64,000 nucleotides of DNA from Owenia fusiformis (GCA_903813345.2 CAIIXF020000007.1:26027564-26091563), one strand, 5' to 3'. Shown: positions 47,901-57,350, numbered from the stretch's first letter. Numbers and translations are program-made. Notes: generated by a model from the sequence alone, not told the origin.

Positions 47901-50314
47901 CCATGTACAGCCCTTCCTCAAGCTGCTAAGGCAAAAATGCCATGGTCAATGAAAGTCATTGGACTAAAAAAGTAGGGGACATAAAGTTGAGCCTTGTGGG
48001 ACTCCAGTTTTCACACAAAAATAATCTAGTGACTTTAAATGCATATGACCATCTAATAAGTATTATTATTAGTCATTTTTGATCAGTATTTAACTATTTT
48101 GACAAATTAAATGATGATATTATAATAGTCAATTTTAGTGATTTGTCGATACATTGTGGCGGCCATCTTGGATTTTTGGTGAAACAGTCAATGGATTGCT
48201 TGGTGCCACTTCAGGTTCTCAAAAGGATGATATGAAGTTTTGAAATCCACCTAAAGATTGCTTCTATATATTTTTGAAATATTCTGTGAACTTATCTCCT
48301 CTTCAAACCTGACTATCAATTACAATTGGTCGAAAATTGATGATAAATTTTATGAATTTTTGAAAATCTTCATTCCCATGTAAACCAATGGGAAATGGCG
48401 GGTTCGGGGCAAATCAGAAATCAGGATATCTATTCAGTAAAAGATTTAGCCAAAATTATTTTTATTTAGAAAATGGAATTGTCTAACTTTTTTGTACACT
48501 TAGTGTTAAGTTAACTTATGGAGGGGAGTGTACATAAAACAACATCAATAAATGAAGTTACCACTGGGATATGTTTTTAAATGGTATTACTTGATATATT
48601 CAATGCACTGTCCTGTTGATTCATTAATCATTACAATAATTTATAAACTTTTACTCATCGTTCGTTCAATCGATGCAATTGACAATTGCGAACTTCCGTA
48701 TCACGTTCTTATTAGTTAGTGTATATACCATATACTGCGGGTGGATATGTCATACATCGCAAGTGAATATGCCATATTCGTTGCAGAATTTGCGTTATTT
48801 GTGTTATTACTGACTTCATGATATGATGTTCTTCATAGGGTTGGCGGTTCCAGTGGTTGTTCAGGTTGTACTTGGAAGAACAGGGGAGTACATGTTATTT
48901 CTTGCCATACTGATGGCTATAATGTCAATAGGGTCTGCTGAGGTTATTGCTGTTGCATCGTTGATTGTGTATGATGTCTACCAGCCATACATAAACCCTT
49001 TTAGGTTTGGCATGCTTTTTGACTCAAATCTTGACCTTATATATAATTATGAAACATTTCCATGAAGCAAATGCTGAGTAGATTGGCGTAGACGTAATGT
49101 GGTTGATAATGTGATATGCCCATACTTACTGTATAGCTTTGTCTCTATACTTCAGAAAGAATTTGAAAGAGGGTGAGTGCATACTTTGTGGTAAATACCC
49201 CTGGCCTTCAACTGATACTTACTACAAGGATCGTATTATTGCTATCGATACAATTGATAATGATGAGAGCAAAGCATGCTCCTGTAAACCAGTAGTTGAA
49301 TGCAGTGGATGTACAGAAGACAAAGAAATGAGATCTTTCAAGAAAACTAACCTCGGAGTTAAAAAGCCATATAAATGCAAAGTTCACGGGTTGTACAAAC
49401 ATTACCAAGATGATCTGCTGAACTTTAAGAATTGGTGCATTCTTTGGATCACGCTTTTCACGATTCCACTGGTGTTGTTCTCAAATTGGGTTGGATTGAA
49501 CCTAGGATGGCTTTTCTATTTCAATGGAGTTTTGCTAGGAGGGGTTCCCATCCCGGTGGCCCTGACCGTCCTTTGGAGCAAGGTAACGCCTGCTGGTATG
49601 ATATCAGGTATGCACTGTTTATTAAAAATACTAAAGCCTAAGAACTAAGTGATAATCGACAAAAAATCCACACAATGTTGACTACAGAATCCAACTGTGT
49701 AAACTTATGTTTGAAGCCATATTTAATTGTTAGAATATTTTCTGCGATTGGCAGGTACTCTATCTGGCTGCCTTTGTGGTTTATCTTTATGGCTGGGTAT
49801 TGCGTCCATGTACGAAGGTGGGGTGACTTTGGAGAACACCGGCAGAGATATACCCACTTTTGTGGGCAGTGCCGTCGCATTGGGCGTAAGTGGAATTGTA
49901 TGCGTTGTCGTTTCACTGTACACACTAGACAGAAAGAAATTCAACGAGGAAGAAGAATGGAACAAGCTGAGGAATATAGAGAACCCGCTTCACCCCTGGG
50001 CAATCACATACGCACGTGACTTCGGTAGAGTTCAGGATGTGACGTCAAGGTTTGTGCGACCAACATACGCAGCAATGAAATCCCGCTTCCGAGGGTCTCG
50101 GATTACTGCGATTGTCATCGGGTTGACTCTGTTTGTTGGATTCGTCATCGTTTGGCCTTGCGCTATGATTCCGTTTAAAGTCTTCACCAGAGACGAATTT
50201 TACCACTGGACGACGTTCTCCATGGCGTATGCATTCATAGCTGCCGCGTTCATTCTCATCGTTCCTCTTGTACAAGAAATTTATTTGATTTTTGGCAAGA
50301 TTAGAAATAATTGA
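35665..50314 (+). CDS. DUR3-like urea/proton (sodium:solute) symporter, copy B
   Basis: Membrane transporter of the SSS family, DUR3 branch; plant and fungal DUR3 take up urea with protons, so urea or a related small solute is the likely substrate (inference). Exons 35665-35920, 37104-37217, 38691-38862, 41222-41689, 48839-49004, 49156-49607, 49755-50314, all GT-AG, phases 0,0,1,1,2,1. Joined they give 728 open residues plus a missing N-terminal exon, close to DUR3 length (about 690-730). Hallmarks: YGISGPVWYG, ARFGAPAHI, IGGLGATFYVSY, GDQSYWQSSIAAKP, GSAEVIAVASL, YDVYQPYINP. Oddities: SQWTWA-type motif reads SHMTTAG; a Cys-rich loop follows YINP; introns 3 and 4 are filled with transposons. 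Inverted paralogue of copy A. Confidence 0.88.
36480..36650. repeat. AT-rich microsatellites
   Basis: ATA/ATAATA and AT dinucleotide tracts in copy B intron 1; continuing to 36750 as AAAATTT-rich low-complexity sequence. Confidence 0.7.
36890..37040. repeat. Dispersed repeat with GATATAGGGTATATCC words
   Basis: Shares CCTATATCCAAAACCT and CATAACCCTTATGTATCT with 13540-13660 in order. The inner part is an inverted pair TTTTGGATATAGGGTATAT / ATATGCCCTATATCCAAAA. Confidence 0.65.
37104..37217 (+). CDS. Copy B exon 2
   Basis: 114 bases, acceptor TTTTTAAG, donor CAGGTAATT. YGISGPVWYGVGISLSYL helix to KTKAPGAKTFLQ. Confidence 0.88.
37587..37990 (+). repeat. Dispersed repeat, partner of 8345-8766
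   Basis: Same order of phrases as the copy in the last intron of copy A, here in intron 2 of copy B. Confidence 0.75.
38691..38862 (+). CDS. Copy B exon 3
   Basis: 172 bases, acceptor TATCTTAG, donor TAGGTGAGT. VIRARFGAPAHILYSVF with two helices to SAAVIG. Confidence 0.88.
38896..39197. mobile_element. Small TIR element (MITE-like), 302 bp
   Basis: AAGGAGGATTGGCTCC at 38896 and its exact complement GGAGCCAATCCTCCTT ending 39197. Inserted 33 bases downstream of the exon 3 donor of copy B; no counterpart in the 302-base intron of copy A. Confidence 0.8.
39251..39913. mobile_element. TIR element made of ACGGGAGTTTTT words
   Basis: 12-base termini ACTTGCCAACCT (39251) and AGGTTGACAAGT (to 39913). 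Almost the whole interior is degenerate ACGGGAGATTTTGAAAAA words, some 30 copies. The flanking CAAATTACAACTTTCA is shared with the copy A intron, which lacks the insert. Confidence 0.85.
40375..41206. repeat. Foldback element next to copy B exon 4
   Basis: Arms about 40573-40770 and 40928-41147: GAGGTTATGTCACTATGACG pairs with CGTCATAGTGACATAACCTC. TGCTTCGCTAGGTATGTAAT words occur at about 40769, 40832 (complement) and 41179. Each arm contains a TGACGTCA palindrome (40722, 40966). The element ends about 15 bases before the exon 4 acceptor. Confidence 0.85.
41222..41689 (+). CDS. Copy B exon 4
   Basis: 468 bases, acceptor ATTGTAG, donor AAGGGTATAT. Four to five helices; GDQSYWQSSIAAKP and GITWFAIPLALATSVGLAY correspond to the DUR3 segment with YW and AIAARP. 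Confidence 0.9.
42068..43094. mobile_element. TIR element made of AAAGCGTAAC words
   Basis: Termini GTTCACACAACGGCG (42068) and the complement of GTTCACACCAACGGCG (to 43094). The interior is dominated by AAAGCGT/AAAGCTT/AACAAAGC words at 42090-42360 and 42780-42990, with complementary GCTTTGTTACGCTT words at 42370-42610. The open frame at 42564-42892 is in this sequence and not supported. Confidence 0.85.
43451..43541. mobile_element. Short MITE, partner at 53115-53205
   Basis: GTACCCTTTGCATTCGTTTG at the left and CGCAGGGTAT at the right; interior AGCTTCGTCTTCG and TAGTTTAACTAGACTCTGC. A reverse-oriented copy lies at 53115-53205. Confidence 0.75.
45211..46605 (-). pseudogene. Remnant of a multi-copy invertebrate transposon protein with Cys-rich tail
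   Basis: 46605-46129 reads FFKYENHEFPPSLPKHG, then DAILIDGILLVHVMHP and NWLGFLRNNQNKTELLAFL. 45478-45269 reads ALPQAACEALVKCGCKVKCG followed by further CxC pairs. In order and spacing these resemble a large, unnamed family of invertebrate proteins I recall from transposon-rich genomes, with an N-terminal ENH-WPPSL block and a C-terminal CxC cluster. Frames between are broken. Probably the transposase or accessory protein of an element; the enzyme class is not known to me. Confidence 0.5.
46840..48000 (+). pseudogene. Inverted second copy of the same remnant
   Basis: 46897-47079 contains EKPPADAVLIDCSFLVL and VSSQVKAAYGRCSKIRC, matching EKPPADAILIDGILLV and SSQVKAAYGRCFKIRC of the left half. 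It is more broken than the left half. Confidence 0.6.
48839..49004 (+). CDS. Copy B exon 5
   Basis: 166 bases, acceptor TTCATAG, donor TTAGGTTTGG. LAVPVVVQVVLGRTGEYM to YDVYQPYINPF. Confidence 0.88.
49156..49607 (+). CDS. Copy B exon 6 (Cys-rich loop plus helices)
   Basis: 452 bases, acceptor TACTTCAG, donor CAGGTATGC. KNLKEGECILCGK, CSCKPVVECSGC, KKPYKCKVHG, then NWCILWITLF and GWLFYFNGVLLG helices. About 90 residues separate YINP from the next helix. Confidence 0.88.
49755..50314 (+). CDS. Copy B last exon
   Basis: 560 bases, acceptor GATTGGCAG, stop TGA at 50312. TLSGCLCGLSLWLG helix, a second helix GVSGIVCVVVSLYTLD, a cytosolic stretch RNIENPLHPWAITYARDF, and two closing helices. Confidence 0.9.
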
Positions 50315-51051
50315 CAGACGAACAACAGTAGAAAAACAGGAAGATGAATATCCCTATGAACAGTCACTACATTCAAAATTAATTCTAAGTAAATAAGTGA
50401 CCAATTGTTTCATGAATGTATTGTAGTTTCATCACTAGTTATGTTCACAAGAAGGACATTTTGTAAATATGCCATGCAAGACTAAAAGGCTTCTCTTACA
50501 CCATTGTAAATATGATATTTTGTTTATGGGTGATCTAAAGGTCGCGTGTACCTATTGTCATGTCTACCAAGATTGCCCCATTAGCCCATTCATAAAGCAT
50601 AAAGTTTTGTCATGAAAAGACAAATCCGTAAAGTAGTGCATTGCATATGTGGTGACATCTCTGAACTACTTCATCATATACAATTTACATGCTGAATAAT
50701 TACAAAATATTGACAAAATATGGAACTATTTAGATGAGATACTCTAAAAATGACAATTCTATTACTTTCTATCATTATATTCGACTACTAGTATTCTTTT
50801 AGAATTACAGGTGTCATCCTTTTTCTGCCAGTGTCATCTTTTTTCTTAGTGTCATCCTTTTTTGGCGTCAGCCTTTTCTTACAACAGACCCTGCTGCCAC
50901 CAGTCGTTGAATACACTTTCTGCTTGTAGTCAAGTTTCATTAGAGTCATTGACACATGGCTTCTTAACATGACTTATAAATCCAAAATAAATGTTTGTCA
51001 TATTCAAAGAAATATGAATACGAAATATTCTAAATTGTTTTGTTAACCCCC
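50315..51051. other. 3' flank of copy B; no further gene
   Basis: Likely 3' untranslated and flanking sequence; no element or open frame supported. A TTTTTTC-GTGTCATCC triplicate occurs at about 50815-50865. Confidence 0.4.
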
Positions 51052-51590
51052 CTATCACACCAAACTAGTTCTTACCCGTTCTTGCCAGTCTTACGAAAAC
51101 GTCGTAAAACGGGCTCAATCTGGCTGTGGTCGGGAAATATGTCTAAAATAATTAGCTACTTCGTTCATAAACAGTCTTCAATACGTCCATCTCGTTCGCA
51201 GTTCGTTCAGGTCGCACCACGTCGGTGTGCAACGTCGTATAACGCGTCCCTTAGTCTAGAAGGTCATCATGACCTGATTACAGAACGGTATGGTCGTCAA
51301 AATTCTAAAATCACCTTCCCGTCTGAGTCTCTGAGAACGTTCATGAAGTTCGTGAATAGACCTTAGAAAGTTGCAGCTACGTTCATTCCGTTCACAAACA
51401 GTTTAGAACCAATTTTGAAGAACGCAGTGGCAACTTGTTTGGGGTGGTAGCTATATTTTTGCTAACTCGTCCTAAGCAGTCTTAAATACGTTCTTAATCA
51501 GTTTAAACTCGTTTGCAATTAGTTCTACCTCGTTCTCAATACGTCCTCAGACAGTTCAACTCGTTGTTGAAACGTCCCTAGTAGGATTGA
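51052..51590. mobile_element. TIR element made of CGTTC/CGTCC words
   Basis: CTATCACACCAAAC (51052) and the complement of CTACCACCCCAAAC (to 51450). Interior and right flank to 51590 are packed with ACGTTC, CGTCC, CAGTTC and CAGTCTT words. It abuts the third last-exon copy. Confidence 0.6.
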
Positions 51591-51593
51591 AGT

Positions 51594-52300
51594 ACGATGG
51601 TTCCGTTGGGGCTGTGGCCGTCTCATTGGGCTTGAGTGGAATCGTGTGCGTTGCCGTTTCACTGTGCACACTAGACAGAAAGGAATTCAACGATTCAACA
51701 ATGAAGTACTTCAGGGTGTTTGACTGAGTGGTCCGCAACTCGTACAAAAGGCTGTGGTGTGTACTTGTATGTCTATGTATAAGTGCACATAAAAGAACAC
51801 AGGGCTCCTTCAAGGAGTGGTTTCTGGGTCTATCTTTCATGTTAATTACGTAAATTACGACCGTATATATACGGGACATACCCAAGAGGTATTGCTCACC
51901 TTCATTGGTGGTAAACAAAATACAATACAATACTAGGAAGAAAGAAATCCAACGAGGAAAAGAATTGAACAAGCTGAGGAACATAGAGAACCCGCTCCAC
52001 CCCTGGGCAATTACATATGCACGTGACTTCGGTAGAGTTCAGGATGTGACGTCTACGTTGGTGCGACCAACATACGCAGCAATGAAATCCCGCTTCCGAA
52101 GGTCACGGATCACTGCGATCGTAATGGCCGTCATTCTTTTTATTGGATTCATCATTGTCTGGCCCTGCGCAATGATTCCCTTTAAAGAGTTCACCAGTAG
52201 TGATTTCTGCTACTGGACAACATTCACCATGGCGTATGCGTTCATAGCTGCCGCTTTTATTATCATTGTAACTCTTGTCCAAGAAATATACCTTCAATAA
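51594..52300 (+). pseudogene. Third, partial copy of the transporter last exon, interrupted
   Basis: 51594-51690 reads VSLGLSGIVCVAVSLCTLD (as two pieces with flanking changes). Then about 240 unrelated bases intervene, after which 51931-52300 resumes at the duplicated CTAGACAGAAAG-like site and reads RNIENPLHPWAITYARDF to QEIYLQ and stop. No splice acceptor in phase. Divergence from copy B is visible at many residues, so the duplication is older than the simplest tandem event. Confidence 0.8.
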
Positions 52301-53970
52301 ATTATCCGTGTGTATAGATAAACGAAGACATGCAGACTGGTGGTGGTCAAAGATAAATACAGGATGGAACTATTTCATTTAACCTTAAGTATCTGTATTA
52401 CATATATTTCTTGTTAAACTACTATTTGATTAATACCGTTCATATATATGGTATTTAAAAAAGGAAAGGGGAAATTTCTATGCTTCGTTTGCTATTCCCC
52501 AATTAGGGTATTAGGGTCTGATTTTCTTAATGTTACGTCGTAATCAATGTATGTAAGCTGATGTTTTTGGGTTAGTTTTCGTTAAAACGCAAGTAGGCTA
52601 CGTTAAATCAGTTGTGAAAGAAATGATGGTCCCCCAGGGATTATGGTCCCCTTTCTTAACGGCCCTTACTGGCCCTGAATGTGTACAAGATAATGAGGGA
52701 AAGAGTTGTATTTGGGTCACCATATAAATCAATGGAGAGTAGGACCATAATTTGATAGGACCTTCTACCCTTTTACACCTGGTCATGTAGTGACCACCAT
52801 TTGACAACAGACTTTTTTGGTTGGTTATAGATGGCGTACAAAAGTGTAAACTATTCCAAAATTATACCATTTTCTATATTTTATGTATATATTCTAATAA
52901 CATCTATAATATATACCTTAAAAACTATCTATAACTATGTAATATATATCTTAACGAATAAAATGTGTATATTTGTATCCCGATTTGTATGTAGTTATAT
53001 TGATTAATTTGGTTTTCATAAACAGTTTGTTGTCGTCTTTACGATTCTACCTTTGATCTCCAAGGTGCCACTATTTCAAAAGTGTCGTGATTTCATCTTG
53101 ATGGCATTACAGTGAGTACCCTTTGCGCAGAGTCTAGTTTTAAACTACCGACTGAAGACGAAGAACTCTTCTGAGAGGCGAAGTCGAACGAATGCAAAGG
53201 GTATACAGTGAGTATAACAGTGAGTAACATACAACATTTTCCCGTGTAGAGCCTTTGGATATAAAGGTAAATCGTATAAACGCACAGATAGAACCTTTAA
53301 ATACAAATGTGGATCATTTAATGCCTTATAAAGACGTACATCTTTTGAATAACAAGACATCACAATGTGTTGTGTATTAAGTTAACTTAAGTTCAACAGG
53401 TTATCCGCACTACGCCCTTCTTAATAACGGTATATTCTTCCGTTCACTTTTTCTTTTGAAAAAGAAATATTTTGGGCATTTTCCCAAATGGAAAGTAGAG
53501 ATGTTACCTAAACGGTGTCACGACTTTTCAGTTAACCTATACGATTCGTACGTTTATTTGTATACTTAGAGAACTATATTTTTAGTAAAAAATGTGAGAC
53601 TTTGAGTGATTAATTATCGCACATGCAGTTAAACTGGGTATAGAAACGAATTAGTATTTTGAAAATGCATTTTTCGATCTTTAGGACGTGTTTTTTTCAT
53701 TTTCGTTTACATTCCCATGGTCGTTCAAAGTAAATACCACTCTTTTCAGAAAAACCACACGCCTGGTTGGTACAAAACATTAAATCGCATTAAGTTTGTT
53801 CTACACATGAAAAAAGCCCATAAATAGGTGCGCCTTCATTTTATCGTTACATTAAAACAGTGAAACCAGGTCAAAGTTTGAACAAGTTGAGTAAAATCTA
53901 GTTTGCATTTCCTGTTAAAACATGTTGATTTAATATGCTGCTCGGAAGTAAATATGAACTTTGAGTCAAA
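52301..53970. other. Intergenic; one MITE at 53115-53205
   Basis: Mostly AT-rich. GTACCCTTTGCGCAGAGTC at 53116 to AATGCAAAGGGTATAC at 53205 is the inverted partner of 43451-43541. Nothing else is supported. Confidence 0.5.
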
Positions 53971-55490
53971 ATGGGAAATACAAGTAAGTTGCAATATTAT
54001 AGGTTTTAAGTCGTTTAAATATGCAATTGCAAGTGGATATATTGTTTCAAAACTATTTCAGAATATGGTTTTTGTCTATAATTGTCTAAATTGATATATA
54101 CTTTATGATCAGTTTTACGAATTACTTCATTTTTTCAGTCTATTTGCCGACTACAAAAGACGGAAGTAAGTTAATAGCTTTTTAGAATTTATATGGGAAG
54201 TAAAAGTATAATTTAGAGGACGGAGAAGGCTTGGAATGTGTAAAATGTTGGACAAAATCTTAAATAGCACACAAATTTTTATTTTATTTTCTGAAAGGAA
54301 GACCCTGATAAAAAATATGGGAGTTATTAAAGATTTACAACAAAGAAATTTCAAAATTCCAAAAAAGACGTCAACTTTTATGTTTTAACCAGATAATCTA
54401 AATAATAAATGAAAAATTATCCAGAAAATGGAATCAGAATAAAGGCACTGCATAGAATGATATAATTATAATTTATGAATGCTATTTTCTGAATGATGGG
54501 GGAGGGTGTTGGTCAGTGTTTATTTGTGCGTACTTGAAATTTGATGATCCCATTCTCAGAGATTTATTTCAGAACTTACCACTCGAGAGGTTGCTCTGAG
54601 TGAAGTTGAGCTTGCAGCACTCGTCGTCGGGGTCGTATTAGGGGCGATCCTCATCATATCATTGGCAGCACTCCTTATATATTCAATCAAGCAAAAGAAC
54701 AAGAGGAGGAGAAAGCGAGAGGAGGTGAAGAAAAATCTCGCTCAAAGTACGATACGTAGAGAGCTGCATATGAATAAACAAAAATATGTTCCTAATGGAA
54801 GACCGGTTGATAATGATATATCCAGTGGAAATGGAAACAGCTTTGAACAAAGGTTTGTTAATCTTTAGAATCTTCAAAAGTCATCCAACATTTTGCTGAG
54901 TATCTTTACTATTAAACTAGGAAACATAATGTTTTTCTGGACTAAACTGTTTAGCAATTGAAACATGGCCTGTCATCAAAATGTTAATATTGTGAACGTT
55001 TTTACAGTTTTAGTGTATTTAAATTAAAAATATGAGGTTTCAAACGGGTAATCTTGCATATTCTAGCTCGCCCAACTACCTGACCAACACAAGACTGGTG
55101 CAAAAGTACAAACGTCAAGCGGCACCATCTCGCGCAAGAGCAGTCGCTAGAAGCGACAATACCTCATACTATTACCAATGGTAAGCAGAGGCTTTTCTAA
55201 ACATTTGTTCACGATATGTATCAATTAAAACCCGACGGTCAAGAATAATGATTGCTCTCGACCAATCAAAATCTATTAAATGGTGTATCATACAGTCCCT
55301 GGTGATCTAGGTATAGTATTCTACCACTAAGAATGTCAGACCATGGAACTTATGTAAATTGTCATTTTCTACTTTTAGGTGGGACCCACGATCCTGGTGG
55401 TACTATTGGAATACCCGAGCTTCTAATGCCCCAGCCATGCAGTACTATGGCACACAAAATAATACATATCATACCATGACGAGATATTGA
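53971..55490 (+). CDS. Gene C: small single-pass membrane protein, MGN start, Trp/Tyr-rich tail
   Basis: Exons 53971-53983, 54139-54165, 54573-54852, 55067-55180, 55379-55490; all GT-AG, phases 1,1,2,2; 181 residues. The MGNT start (context TCAAAATGG) was chosen because it alone keeps the next exons open. Residues about 30-52 are a helix (LAALVVGVVLGAILIISLAA) followed by KQKNKRRRKREE, so the C-terminal side should be cytosolic with a short N-terminal end outside (no signal peptide). The tail holds SYYYQWWDPRSWWYYW. The start GN is also N-myristoylation-like, though residue 6 is Tyr. Family not recognised; function unknown. Gene D downstream shares its layout. Confidence 0.72.
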
Positions 55491-55595
55491 AATGACCTTT
55501 GCATGAGTGTGACATGAAAACTCAAATGACAGATAGCAAAAGTTAAATCTTATGATATTGTTAACCAAAGGGCTCCATCCATATTATGAATTATT

Positions 55596-55695
55596 GAATG
55601 ATTTGATGTGCAATGCAGGATATATTCTGCTCGAAAAATTCCGAATACCGAATATCGAGAGCAGAATATATCCTGTGTTGCACTTCAAATCATTC
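55596..55695. repeat. Hairpin, arms ~40 bp
   Basis: GCAGGATATATTCTGCTCG pairs with CGAGAGCAGAATATATCCTG; flanks GAATGATTTGA pair with TCAAATCATTC. Confidence 0.8.
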
Positions 55696-56031
55696 TCTAA
55701 CGTTTTTATCGTGTGGTCCTCGGCATTGCTATTGAGAATGTCCCCTCCGTACCAATACAATTGGTACAGCACAAGAACTGACCAATCAGAAGGCTTCATT
55801 TTACAGATCATACGATAAACCAGATTATCATCCAATGAACCAAATGAGATACTTGGATATCGTTCAATGAATCATGGTTTAAACCAAATTACGTAATGTT
55901 ATCCAATGAACCAAATGGGTTCATCCAAAGGCTGGGATTTCTTTCGAGAAATCAAATGGCTCCACCCATATCCCGGAAAACTCTCGTCATTTTAAAAAGT
56001 ATCAAGCAATGTACTACATAATTTGCCTTAT

Positions 56032-56884
56032 ACACCCTATGCAGACAGAGCCTGTGGGAAATATTGGGTGCGGCGCAAATGAGCGGAGGGTGCGGAGCTA
56101 ACGGTCATTTTTGAATTTAAAATTGGGATATTTCTGAAACTAAGCCGTTTTGGGACTTCAAATATACCAAGATATGTGTATTTGACACCAAATACCAATA
56201 AAATTGTGAAAATAGTAGTGCAATTCATTTAATAGCGACGCAGTATGCCTTAAACATTTCCTAGACCTATATATTTTGAAACTGTCCTTTTAATACTGCG
56301 TCCCCAGCATTCATAAAAAATGGTGTTCAAGATACACTACCCATGCAAATTATTTTTGCATCTTGGAAGCCAGGCAGTATCTGTGTGATTTTATAAAAAT
56401 TCGGAAATGTTCTTCAGATATGAGCCCCCACTAAATATTGGGTGCGGAGCTACGTTTATGGAGCTGCTCCGCACCCAATATTTAGAGGGGGCTCATATCT
56501 GAAAAAACATTCCGAATTTTTATAAAATCACACAGATACTGCCTGGCTTCCAAGATGCAAAAATAATTTGTATAGATAGTGTACCTTGAACACCATTTTT
56601 TATGAATGCTGGGGACTCAGTATTAAAAGGATAATTTCAAAATATATAGGTCTGGGAAAGGTTTAAGGCACACTGCGTCGCTATAGAATGAATTGCGCTA
56701 CTATTTTCACAATTGTATTGATATTTGGTGTCAAATACACATATCTTGGTATATTTGAAGTCCCAAAACGGCTTAGTTTCAGAAATATCCCAAATTTAAA
56801 TTCAAAAATGACCGTTAGCTCCGCACCCTCCGCTCATTTGCTCCGCACCCAATATTTCCCACAGGCTCTGTCTGCATAGGGTGT
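56032..56884. repeat. Near-perfect palindromic foldback element, arms ~420 bp
   Basis: ACACCCTATGCAGACAGAGC at the left and its complement at 56884. The centre, near 56458, is a TATTGGGTGCGGAGC/GCTCCGCACCCAATA pair with a short loop. Mirror-image 63-residue frames (56037-56228 minus, 56688-56879 plus) result from the symmetry. Confidence 0.9.
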
Positions 56885-56936
56885 TATAGTATAGTAGCCT
56901 TTTAATGTCTTGCAACTGCAGCAAGTGGCACTATGC

Positions 56937-57130
56937 ACTGGCGGATCAAGAAACTAACAAGGGGAGGGGCAAATTTCAAATGCTTAATTTTCGAAAATTT
57001 AAGGCCCATTTATTGAAAATGTTGCCTAAAAGGCCAAGTAATGAACAAAAAAAGCCCAGTAATCGAGGCCTTACAAATTTTTTCTGAGCCCACCCATGTC
57101 CTCCCCCCCCCCCCCTGGATCCGCCAGTGC
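56937..57130. repeat. Dispersed G/C-homopolymer element
   Basis: Bounded by CACTGGCGGATC at the left and GGATCCGCCAGTG at the right (13-base inverted ends), with GGGCAAATTTC and a run of 13 C. Related to 2868-3080. Confidence 0.7.
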
Positions 57131-57289
57131 TATGCAGCAGTGTAACAGATTGTTTGCTTGATTGTCATGTGATGAAATACAAAAATGATTCTCAGATAAT
57201 ATCTTGGTAAAAATCATACCATTTCAATGGCCCAATTTGTTTTGCTGTTTTTAGGATTTTGTTCGATTAAACTTCTCCGGTAAACTGTC

Positions 57290-57350
57290 TTGGGCAATGA
57301 AAATAATAAGTAAATAAATAAGTAAATGAATAAATAAATAATTATGTTTT
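57290..57350. repeat. AAATAAGT/AAATAAAT microsatellite
   Basis: Imperfect tetranucleotide array. Confidence 0.7.

Larger units (their letters stand above)
44831..48531. mobile_element. 3.7 kb foldback transposon with two inverted gene remnants
   Basis: Termini ACACTCCCCTCCATAAGTTT (44831) and its complement AACTTATGGAGGGGAGTGT (to about 48531), with TA outside. The two halves are inverted copies: the minus-strand coding remnants of the left half reappear on the plus strand of the right half, meeting near 46830. Arm phrases such as GACTCCAGTTTTCACACAAA (right) and its complement (left) pair closely. Confidence 0.85.
44215..48800. mobile_element. Element bounded by CATATACCGCAGGTGAGTATG words
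   Basis: Arrays of CATATACCGCAGGTGAGTA-like words at 44270-44480 (about seven, both orientations) and 48720-48790 (about four) in copy B intron 4. They flank the element at 44831-48531 and end about 40 bases before the exon 5 acceptor. Absent from copy A. The outer boundaries are approximate. Confidence 0.55.

Noticed and set aside
53954-53983. Alternative start MNFESKWEIQ for gene C
   Set aside because: In that frame exon 3 meets a stop after nine codons, whereas the MGNT frame stays open across all five exons.
56037-56879. Pair of 63-residue frames in opposite strands
   Set aside because: They mirror each other because of the palindrome; no start context, splice sites or motif support a gene.
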